From assembly GCA_016987375.1 (NCBI GenBank), contig PJRA01000401.1:1353066-1400583 (forward strand): a DNA stretch of 47,518 nt, in the 5' to 3' direction. Below the pieces are notes generated by a model, which was not told the origin of the DNA, did no database searches, and saw nothing but the letters and a program-made list of their open reading frames with translations. Positions 21,133 through 31,063 of the stretch are shown here, in pieces. The translations under genes were made by a program, and so were the position numbers. Every line of letters starts with the position of its first letter. Within the stretch, counting starts at the first letter, position 1. Origin of the DNA: Brachionus koreanus. Lineage: Eukaryota > Rotifera > Eurotatoria > Ploima > Brachionidae.

Positions 21133-22599
21133 GATCTGATTATGATTTTATAGTCTTCCGTTTTATTTCTGCTTTATTTATAGGCAAGAAGCAAAATAAT
21201 TTTTAGTAATTTTTTTAGGCAAAATCAAATGAGTTAATAAGGAAATAGATTTTACTTTTTTTTCGTTTATTTAGACCAGAATTAATTTTTACAAAATGAA
21301 AAAAACTCTTTAAAAATTGGAAAAATAACTATCTGAATTTAAATTTCTTTTGTTTTTTAAATTTTTAATTAATAAATTATTTTTGAAATTTATATTTACA
21401 TGGAGATAAGAAAAAAAATGGCTGTAAAAAATAAATTTTACAATCAATTTGTTGCATTTTTTTAAATTTTTTTTGTAAACCAATTTTTTTATGTTCGGCA
21501 ACAAATTAAATAAATAAATTTCAACAAAAATTTTAAATTATTTTTATTTAGCACATACAGTATAGCACACTTAGCTCGACCATGTAAAAATTGCCTGTAA
21601 AAAAATTAATTATCTTAAAAAATACTTTTTTTTAATTACTAATTAAACGACAAATATAAAAATTTTTTTGCTAGATGATTTTGATTATATCAAATAAAAA
21701 ACAAAGGAATTGAAAGGTGTTAAATGAAAGAAAAACTTAACAACAATAAAGACATTTACAACACATCAAAGTTATACAAATGTATTATAAAGCTTAGATT
21801 TTATTATCAGCTATTTTTTTAATAGGTTGTTAAAAATGGAGAATGATTTGAATGCAAAATATGTCAAAAAAACTAAAAAAAACTATTTTTTTAATTATAG
21901 TTTTTCAAACATAATAATATCTTTTTGTTTTTTAAAAATTAAAATTAAAACTATTTTTTTCTTTATTAAGCTTAACTCGAACTTTTTGCTAGGTCTTGAT
22001 GAGTTCGAGATTTTAACCATTATTAACTGAATTTTAAAAGTTTAATAATTAGTTTCGTAGTTAATTTTTTTTTAAACTAGACAAAATAATAAACAAATAG
22101 CTAATACAAATATAAAAATTTTAGAAAAAAAATTCACACTAAGTGCTGTTGCTCCTCACTCTAATAGCATAATTTCAGTAGTACTTAACTTAGGTTAAGG
22201 ACCAGTGAAACATGTTTTGTTTTAATTTAATTGTTTTTCTCTTTTTGTTTTATTATTTATTCATTTCAGTTAACGCCTAGAAGGCGATGTAACATTATTA
22301 CTAATAATTTTATCTTTTGTATTCTAATTGTCTCGAATAAAATTTAATAAATGTTTAAACCATAATTATAAACTGTTTTTCATTCAAAACCCCAACCGTA
22401 TCAATAAACCGTACTTAACTTTAAGTATAAACCCTTAGGCTCAAGCACCCACGCGTGAAGTCCTCAACAGTACTTATTTTTTTTGGCGTCCTCTTTTTCT
22501 CGGAGTCTCATTTGAATTTATGTTTGTGATTGAAATTGATAAAATCGGTTGAGCGAACATTGGATTATTATTGTCGTTAAACTCAAATCTACTAAACAT

Positions 22600-23276
22600 G
22601 TCTGTTGTATTTATTATTATTATAAATATAGTATGGGTTATAAACCCTGGCAGTTTGGAATGGAACTTAGTCCTTCCTTTCAGCCGACTGTAATAAGTTC
22701 ATAAAAAGATTATAATAAATTTTAAAGTTGAAATTAGTGATATAAAAATAGATGCTAATAAAAATAAAAAAAAGAGTTTCAATAGTTTTCTTTTTATGAT
22801 AAAAAAGCCAATTTTTTAGTCATTTAAAATTAAAATTGAAATATTAATTTTTTTCTTTTTTATTTTAATTTTACTTAATTATTATTCATTTTTTTCTTTT
22901 CTATGTGTTTTTTTGCGATATCGAAAAGTGTGCTGAATTTTTTTTGTAATATATCTGGTATATAGTCGTTGAGGTCACTATTGATTTGTTTATGAATAGA
23001 TCTTAATAAGATAAGAATTTTTCAAATAGTCTACTAAATCTTGATTCGAGTAGTTCAATTTCTAAATTTGAATGGATGTATGTTATACGACTTTTTATTA
23101 AAACTAACTAATCTAAACTAACCCCAACCGTAAAACTTTATTTGTTTTAAAATCCGGTTTTGAATTTTTTGACATTCTTTCAAGATTTTTTGGGTTAATG
23201 TATTCATTCCAATGATTAGGTAGTCGAACTTTGAACGGATTAGGTTTTTGTAAGTTTTTAATGCTAGAGAGGTGCT
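22600..23276 (-). pseudogene. Antisense LINE remnant
   Basis: On the minus strand 23276-23118 is open for 52 codons plus a stop and encodes KTYKNLIRSKFDYLIIGMNT, TQKILKECQKIQNRILKQ and similar, the region after the palm in non-LTR reverse transcriptases (usual form: LYxSLIRSxFDYA...L...Q...LQxxQNRxLR). Stops and frameshifts follow. Near 22640-22690 it carries the 3' motif shared with the remnant at 14450-14967 and ends in an (ATT)n-like run at about 22608-22630. Confidence 0.7.
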
Positions 23277-23747
23277 ATTTTAAATTTTTAAATTTTTTAT
23301 TTTTTTGATACTGTTTGATTTATAATATAAATGTAGTTGATCCAATTTTACTAAATTAATATTTATTAACTAATAGTTATTCTATCTCTGGTCCTTACGG
23401 GTCCTAACAAGAGACAAAATAAAAATTACAAAGACGATATGTGCACTGATCAAATAAAATTTAACCAGTTGACATCAATTGAAAACACGTCGATTCAAAA
23501 AAAAATTTTGGAATCAAATTTGGTCAAAAAATATCAATGGCTAAAAACTGAACTTTTTTTTTCAAATTCAATAATTATTTATATAAAAAGAAAAAGTATG
23601 AAAATAGAAACCTCCAAATACAAATTATTTAATTTTGTTTAAGCAAAAATATATTAATATATACTTAATTAACACAATAAATGTTCTATTTATTCAAAAT
23701 GGCATGTTTAAGTCTGAATGATGCTATTTAATGATAATTTGGTTCGA

Positions 23748-23813
23748 CATCTGGTAGAATAACTATTTAAGCTATTTTTAAGCTATTAGCTTAAAAAGTT
23801 ATCCTACCAGATG
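23748..23813. repeat. 66-nt near-perfect hairpin
   Basis: Arms catctggtagaataactatt... (27 nt) and its complement ending atcctaccagatg pair with two mismatches around a 12-nt loop. The size would suit a microRNA precursor, but a small foldback transposon end is equally possible. It lies 0.4 kb beyond the APC2 stop. Confidence 0.7.
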
Positions 23814-24213
23814 AATAAAAAAAGTTTTTCTAGGTAAATTTAAATTATTTATCTTTTTGTAAAAAATACGAATATTATTTGCTGCCATATTTAGGATGTA
23901 AAAAAAAAACACTGACAGCCATCAAAACTTTTAAGAGCCTTTAGATAGAATTTTTGATTAGGCTTTTTTTGTAAAAAAAATTAATTCTTTAAAAATTTAA
24001 ATTAAACTTTTGAAAATAAATTAAAAATTTTTTTTTTGTTTACTTATATTTAATTTATAATGGTTAATCACAAAGTTTAAAAATAATTCTCGGATCTTTT
24101 AATGTTAAATAAAATTTTAGAAATTAATTTTAAATCTATTTAGTATATTTTATTTTTGATCTAAAAATTGAAGTTATTTGACAGTACGAAAATTTAATTT
24201 AAAAATTTTAAAT

Positions 24214-26599
24214 TTATTTATTAAGTCTGTACAATCCAGCGTTATACTTGAGCAACTGTTCCTTAGTTTTCAAATCGACCAAAAATTTGACTTGTTCAAT
24301 AGTCAAATTAGGATTGGCATACAATTTGAGCCAAGCATGTATCCTTTCCAATGGCAAACAACCTCCACTTCTAAGCATACTTTGCGTAAAATTCCAATAC
24401 AAGCCAATCTCATTTTCTTTCAGCACATCACTTACTTTCTGAGTTTTTTCCAGCTCCTCTTCAATCTCGATCAAATTTTTATTCTTATTCAACTTGTTGC
24501 TATCTTTGACCAAAGTGTATACCTCATTGGGCACATCGTCTTCATTCGGACTGCTCACTTGTTTCAATAAACCTTGTGCTTTCCAATACAAAATTTTTTT
24601 CTTCAGCACAAACGAGCACATTTTAAGCTCCTGGGCCAGCTCACTGACCATCCATGTTTCTTTTTCTTGAAATTTAACCATCACTGCCACATGTATTGGA
24701 CTTACTTCAAACTCAAATGTCTGTTTGCCGATTTCAACTTCTATTCTAACAAGACCAATGCTATTTTTCCATACCAAAGTTCTGTTTCCTTTAAACGCCT
24801 CATATGACTTCATAAATTTAGTCTGAATTTGTTCTAATTGAGGCGGCAATTCAATTTTTTCTTCCTTTAATTTTGGCCAAAATTGCTCACTTAAAATCAA
24901 ACATTTCAAATTGTTTGCATTAACGACCAAATCTGATATGTTAGAAACACCAGTTTGCTTCAACTGTTCCAATATGTTGGCATTGATTCGCTTAGACTCG
25001 CTTATGTCCTTTAGCATGGCCTCACAAGCGAACAAATTTTGTTCGCCAAATTTCAACTTCAACAGTTCCAGGTTTCGTATCTCTTTTTCCATATTGAATG
25101 AGTAGCTTGATAGAAGTCTATCGCCAAGCAGGCTTTTGTACTCATTGACAAACATGTCCTTGCTGCCATATATATTGACCAGCATACTTATTATGTTCGA
25201 TTTAGATGAATCGGGGGTAGAGTCTGGTGGGGCGTCAATCGGCTCTGGCTGCCATGTTCGCCATGATTTGTTTTTTGAGTCCAAGACTGCTGAATCGGCA
25301 GTATTCGAGTCAATTATGTCCATGTTTCCCTCATAGCTGTACAAATCTTTGCAAAATTCTTCCATTAAATCATTTGATGACTCGCTATCATCGGTCAAAT
25401 TGCTGACTATGCATTTGACTGTGTCATCTCTGTTGCGCAAATATTTCTTCAAAGGCTCGCACACATTCTCCATCATTACGCCCGTCCAGTCCAAGTACAT
25501 GAGCGCCTTGATTGCCGAAACATAGGCAGTGATGATGTCTGACGTGTTGACGCCCGGGTGAAGCAGTCTTTCTTCTATAGACTGGCGCAGACTACGCACC
25601 AAATGAGTTCGTAGATTTGTCTTGACCAAGCACAGTTTCAGGTCTTGCACAGCGTTTTTTGAGTCCGGAAAGTCAATGACTATTTCAAAAAGACGCTTGA
25701 TCCTGCATTGAGCATAGTTTGTGTACATAAAATGCATCAATTGCTTTTTGTAGTCGCCCAAGTGTTCCAAATTGGATTGGGACGAATAAATCAAACGAAT
25801 CCAGCCAATTATTATTTTGTCAAGCCAGTCTTTGAACGAGTCAATAAACGACTCTTCATAGTTTTCCATTGATGTTGATTCAATGTGAATTTTTATTTTT
25901 TGCTCAACCACACCAACTAAAACATCACCGCACAAATGATCAAAAAGACCCAAATCAAATCTTAAATATTTAAAATATTGAATTCTTTTTTAACACTACT
26001 TTTTAAAAAAATAAAAATTTAAATTACAAAATGTTAATTATTTTTAGGAAATTTTCAATTATTATGTGATTTGATCTCAGATTGGCAAAGTCATTGATAG
26101 TTTTATATTCAAAATCGTTACTTATTGTTTGATAGTAGTCAAAAACTTTTTTGAATAAGAAGACAAGCAGTTCGTAATGAGGATGGTGGAGTTTTTCGGT
26201 CAAAATGGACCGCTGGTAACCAATTAGATCGTTTAAATTGATTGACTTTGGACATTTTAAGTTCAATTGTTCAATTCGTTTCAAATGCTTGCTAAGTTCG
26301 AACAAGTATTTGCTAAATATATCGTACAATCTTGAGCTAGTATCGATCAAGAATTGTTCATGGTCTTGATCATTTGATAATGTTGAATCATTGTGGCAGT
26401 GATCTGAATCATTTAAAGTTAAGACTTTTAAAGAATTGTTTGTGTTAATACTCTCGATTAGGACGTCCAAGTCAGTGACTAGGCTGACCAAAATTCTATC
26501 ATTTAAATCATCTTTGAAATTGTTCAGTAAAAATGTTGGAATCAAATGCAACAAATTGGCTGATTCCAGTTGTTTCAATTCAATTTCTAATGTACACAT
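24214..26599 (-). CDS. ANAPC2: Anaphase-promoting complex subunit 2 (APC2), 2 exons (772 aa)
   Basis: Exon 1 is 26599-26028 and exon 2 is 25960-24214, with a 67-nt GT-AG intron. The first ATG is at 26599; the frame is open further to a TTG at 26638. The N-terminal half is the helical cullin-repeat region. LHPGVNTSDIITAYVSAIKAL-type sequence, LRNRDDTVKCIV, then IISMLVNIYGSKDMFVNEYKSLL-type and EIRNLELLKLKFGE match vertebrate APC2 closely, and the C-terminus has the cullin homology and winged-helix APC2 domain ending AGLYRLNK. APC2 is the cullin of the APC/C ubiquitin ligase: it binds the RING subunit APC11 and E2 enzymes to mark cyclin B and securin for destruction. Length fits (human 822). 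Exon 1 is poorly conserved, as is usual for this subunit, and is assigned by position, frame and splice phase. Confidence 0.95.
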
Positions 26600-26967
26600 T
26601 ATTTTAGAAATTAATTTTTTTTCTATTTTATTTTTCAAGATAATTATTTACTCTAAATAATCACGTGAGCTGTCATTATTAAGACATACTTAAAAGACAA
26701 AATAAATGCCTGTTTAGTCTCAGAATTACAATTGATACTAGATCAAAAAATGGCATAGCTTATAATTTTTAAAAGTAAATAATATTTTTAGTAGATAATT
26801 TTAATAAAAAAATAGAAAATAGTACTCAAAAGATATTTTTATTCAAAGGTAGATAATCGTTTTATGGAGAAGGTGTATTTCATTTAAGTGTTAATTTTTT
26901 GCTTTTTGATAATACTAATAATGATGTGAAACCGAAAGCTTGAAATTCTTGAAAACCTTTGTAATTA

Positions 26968-27923
26968 AGGTTCAAAAAATGCAAAACTTACACACTATCT
27001 GCAGATCCCAAAAAAAAAATGTTTGATCCTTAAGGCTCGGAAGTTTGGCCTTAGCTCAAAAAGTACTCTCCCTTTAAGCCTATTTTCTCAGAAATACTAC
27101 TATCAAAACCCTGCAAAAATGGGCATATATTCTAAAAGAAAATTAAATTTTCTACAAAACTAAAGTATTTTTAAAATATTTTAAAAAAAAATATCAATTT
27201 TTATTCCTAAAAGGAGTAAAAATTACCTTTTTTTAGTGTTTTTGTATCTAGTCCTAGTGAACCCCAATAACCCTCGGGTTTAATGCAGACTCTGAAACTA
27301 GACTAAATTTACAACAACTTGTAGGTTTTAGTTTTTTGATTTTTACTTTTAGCTTCCTAAAAAATCGTTCAAAAATGAGACAGGTAGAACGAAACATATA
27401 AAAAGATAAAAAAATAAATAAAAACATAAGGCAAAATTTCAATTTTATTTCAGAAAAAAAAGCATTAAATCAGTTGAATAAAAGGGATAAAAAACATTAA
27501 TTTTTACTTTTATTTCCTCATTGATCATATTGTAAACAAGGACCATCTTTTCGCTTCCGACCTGCTTTGGGTCTATTTAGAAAATATTTTGTAGTTACTT
27601 TCATTAGATGAGGACTATTGCTTTGGCACAGAGTACAATTATTTTGATTTAAATGGGTTTATTACGGAGGCTGGGTCATATGAAGATGAAATAAATGTTT
27701 AAAGGTCTATTTGGTTGCTAAATTCTTGAACCAATACCCAGTCTAATTTTCGCCTCATTCCAATTAATTAAATTTGAAAAACGAATAATTTTTTATAAAA
27801 AACAATTATATATAAATTATATAAATATTTTCTCATGTTTTTTTGAATGTTTGGCCAAACTTCCGACCCCTTAGGATCAAAAATATGCAGATAGTGTGGA
27901 CGTTTTGCATTTCTTGAACCTTA
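26968..27923. mobile_element. Inverted-repeat-bounded element, ~0.95 kb
   Basis: The left arm (26968-27050) and right arm (27853-27923) are reverse complements of each other with interruptions. They share ggccaaacttccga, ttaggatcaaa, gcagatagtgtg and gttttgcattt-ttgaacctt. The left arm has an extra A-run of about 10 nt. The interior is noncoding. This looks like a non-autonomous DNA transposon or foldback element; outer limits and a target duplication are not resolved. Confidence 0.7.
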
Positions 27924-29561
27924 TATCTACCAAAAACTTTCAGAATGTATTACTATAAATAAATATTTTATAAAAATAAAATTGGATTTTGAAAATTTGA
28001 TAAACAGTTCCAAAAATATTGAGCTCAAAAATAGGTGTCAAAATGACACTCGAAATTTGAGTGTTATTGCTGTCTAACATTCTTTGCAAATAACTTATTA
28101 TCGAAAGTTAAACTTGATGAAATGATCTTTTCAAAAAAAAGGGAAAAGGTCTTTTCTAGTCATAGAGAAAATTAAAGGAATATTTCTTTAAAATAAACTA
28201 TTATACTCGTTCATTTTATTCTTTTTTTTTATTACTTTAGAAGTTATAATTTTTTTTAATTTAAAAGACTGTCGATCTATAAAAGTAAAGCTATTTTCTT
28301 AACATATATAATAAATTTTTTCAATAGAAAACTTTGATTCACTTTATCTTATAATGAATCATAACCAAAATATTAAAAAAAAAAAACTGATTTTTTGATA
28401 GACTTGGTCAAATCATTTATAAAAATAATTTAGAAGAGAAACACAAGGACTTAGTGCTATGCAACACTACTTGTAGCATCAAGCTATTCATTCATAAATT
28501 TTTGTCAGTGTCAATTGCTGATGTCTATCAATTGACTGAAGTTGCTAGATATGAAGTCAAATCCATTGTTTATGATAAATTTGTGTAGCATTATTTTTTT
28601 GAAGCAAAAGTATGCTTAGCTTTTTTTGAAATTGTTTCAACAATTTCAGCTGTGTCTTCATCACATGTTATTTATTTGATATTCCAGAGCAAGGCCTTCC
28701 TCGAGATGGTTTGTGTCCGTTAGCTGTTTGCTTTGCTTCAATTGGAATTTTTACTAGTTTTGAGTTGCAGCCAAGCGATATATAAAAAAAGTAGAATGAG
28801 CTTTGAAAGTTTCAGTATTTGCAAGAAATAGAGAGATTAAAAATTGTTTAGAAATTTTTTTTTGAAGCATTTTTTGACTAAAAAAATGGTGCGTTTGTTA
28901 AATGAAGTAAACTTGAAAAATATTTTTCTCTTTCAATTTTTTTTTAGAATAAAAAAATTTTTGAACCAAAAAGGCTACTTTTTAATAACTTTGGATTAAA
29001 AAAACAACATTTTACGTGTCAGTCTTAGGTTCAGTCCATGAATCAAAAATAACAAGATTAATTTCAGTAAAAGTTTCAACTAAACGCTGGTCTGTTCAAT
29101 CATTAAAGATTGTCAAATCAAACTTTCAAGAATAAAAACACATGAAATATGTGTTAAATGCAGTTAAAATTATTTATTTTATGTTTATGTAAATAATTCT
29201 TATTCTGATTTTTGAATATCAATAGAATACAAAATAAGCAATTTTTTTTAGAACAAAGTCACTTACCCTTTCAGGATCTACTGCTTTTTATTCGTCTAGC
29301 TTAACTAACCTACTTTGATTATTTCTATTTATATCTAAAAAATTGTTTTTTTTTTTGCTCAAATAAAAAAATTTGATATTTCTTCTTTAATCTTAGTGAA
29401 GCTTTAAAATCAAAAGATTGGAATTTTTTATAAAACCTTCTAAATCAAATTGATTAAATTAACTTATTTGAGTCTAAAACTTTTTCGACTGATAGTGTCA
29501 ATTGATACGAAATGTGTGTCAACAAAAAACATAAAAATTTTAGACCTAAATAAATTTTTTA

Positions 29562-29595
29562 TTTAAATATTGGTGTGTTTTCACCAATATTTAAA
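29562..29595. repeat. Perfect 14-bp stem hairpin
   Basis: The sequence tttaaatattggtg, then tgtttt, then caccaatatttaaa. It lies in noncoding DNA 0.6 kb from the stop codon of the next gene and has no assigned role. Confidence 0.75.
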
Positions 29596-30232
29596 CTGAT
29601 TATTTGAGAATTTTCAATTTTAAATGCGCATATTTTGTTCCCAAAGCCACTCTTGGTTCAACTATTTAAAGACTCTAATTTTTCTCGGTTAGGGTCATTT
29701 GTGTTTTTCAGCTAATCATTGTCCATCCATGATTCTCTATTTGTTAAAATTCTTTCCTTTCATTTCAAAAACCATGCACTCAATTCTTTCATGCTTTGTT
29801 CACGTTGGCAAATGATCATATTGCTTTGAATATTTACTCAATAATCTAAAAAATAAATATTTCGATCAGTTAGGATTTTCTCAATTTTTAAAAAATAGAT
29901 AAATTTTTTTTATTAATGAAAGAGTGTGTTCAGGCAAAATACTTGGTCCTTCCGAAACACGAGAAAGCCAAGTGCCCAAAGTGACTGAAAGCAGTTAGTA
30001 TGAAATAGTTTATTATTGTTGCATTTAAACATTTTTTTTTTGTTTGAAAATTACTCTGAAAATTGTCATAATCATTAAATTAAATTAATTTTAAACTGTA
30101 AATATCGCTTTTTTTTTTTGTTAATAAATTTAGAAAAAATTTAAAATAAACTTAAATGAAAATTTATAACACAATAATTAATAAAATATTTTTTAAATTA
30201 TTTACAATTAGTTATTAATTGTTTTTGATCTA

Positions 30233-31063
30233 CTAAATGCTGGTGGCGTTAAATGAAGATTTGATGAGATCAAGTTTATAGCTAATGTTCAATTTAAAAT
30301 TGTTAGCTATGGAATTAAGTGTTATTAAAAAATAGCATATGAGTAAAAACATGAGAACAAAAAATAAAAATGTGATCAGACTGCACATGAATCTAGATTT
30401 ATTTATTTTGCGCTTCTTGTTCGCCTCATTTTCTCTGACTATTAGCTTAACGTTTTCAATAAACTCGTTGTCTAGATGAATTTTACCATTATTATTGTAT
30501 GTATTTGAACAAACTGGGTTCATTTGATGATTTGATTGAGTATTGCCTATGAGAATATTTGACAATGCATCGAAAACTTTATCTGTTTGATTTATGTTTT
30601 GAGTTGACTGCTTCATGTGATGAGAGTTAATGTTTGAATAGAATGTTGTGTTTAGATGCGTGTCGTCGATGTCCGAGTGTCTTTTGGCCTCGAAAGTGGG
30701 CGACAAGCGAACACTTTCGCTCAGCAGGTCAGAAATGTTGGTCTTAGAAGCTTTGTGCGGACTGTCTGATCGAAAAATGGACAAAAAACTTTGCGGTATG
30801 TGCAGCCGATTTTTGGCTCGTTGAAAATGGACCGCGTCGCTGAGCATGCTTTTTGTTTCGAACTCGAACTCGACTGGGTTGGCTTGTCCATTGCTAAGGC
30901 TGCTTGCCGAGTGTATCGAGCTCAGACTTTTGTTAGAAGCGCTCAGATTCTTCAATTTGCCTATTTGTTTGACAAAAAAAGCATTTGTCAGTGGAGTTAT
31001 TGTGTCTTGGCCTTCTGATTCCCGATGCACTTGCTTCTCCACATCGTAAAACTCGTGCGACAT
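30233..31063 (-). CDS. Unrecognised single-pass membrane protein (276 aa)
   Basis: An intact frame with a proper ATG at 31063, richer in G and C than its surroundings over its first half, which supports real coding. I do not recognise a family. Residues 1-210 are hydrophilic and Ser/Asn-rich, with several SP or SLS sites likely open to phosphorylation. A basic KKRKINKSR patch lies just before a strongly hydrophobic helix of about 22 residues (near 226-248), followed by about 28 residues with NIS and NAT glycosylation sequons. This fits a type II or tail-type membrane protein with its large N-terminal part in the cytosol. It lacks a signal peptide. It lies between APC2 and peroxidase with wide gaps; an intron upstream cannot be excluded. 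Confidence 0.7.
   Translation of the reverse strand: MSHEFYDVEKQVHRESEGQDTITPLTNAFFVKQIGKLKNLSASNKSLSSIHSASSLSNGQANPVEFEFETKSMLSDAVHFQRAKNRLHIPQSFLSIFRSDSPHKASKTNISDLLSESVRLSPTFEAKRHSDIDDTHLNTTFYSNINSHHMKQSTQNINQTDKVFDALSNILIGNTQSNHQMNPVCSNTYNNNGKIHLDNEFIENVKLIVRENEANKKRKINKSRFMCSLITFLFFVLMFLLICYFLITLNSIANNFKLNISYKLDLIKSSFNATSI

Larger units (their letters stand above)
21133..24213. other. Intergenic region between XPR1 and APC2 (convergent 3' ends)
   Basis: It holds the 3' UTRs of XPR1 and APC2, an antisense LINE remnant (22600-23276), and a hairpin (23748-23813). The open frames at 21310-21504, 21827-22030 and 23439-23642 are low-complexity Lys/Asn/Phe strings without family features, and I do not call them genes. 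Confidence 0.55.
26600..30232. other. Intergenic region, inverted-repeat rich
   Basis: About 3.6 kb. It includes an element bounded by inverted repeats (26968-27923) and a perfect 14-bp stem hairpin at 29562-29595. Around 28740-28670 the minus strand reads a short RGRP-type basic segment amid stops, perhaps part of an old transposon. No gene is supported. Confidence 0.5.

Noticed and set aside
24178..25336. Plus-strand frames across APC2
   Set aside because: Shadows of the minus-strand coding exon with no family features.
28670..28800. RGRP-type AT-hook protein on the minus strand
   Set aside because: Only about 30 codons before stops, with no further support; probably a transposon scrap.
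30791..31049. Plus-strand frames opposite the membrane protein gene
   Set aside because: Two overlapping frames without features; the minus-strand frame is longer and has a clear membrane helix.
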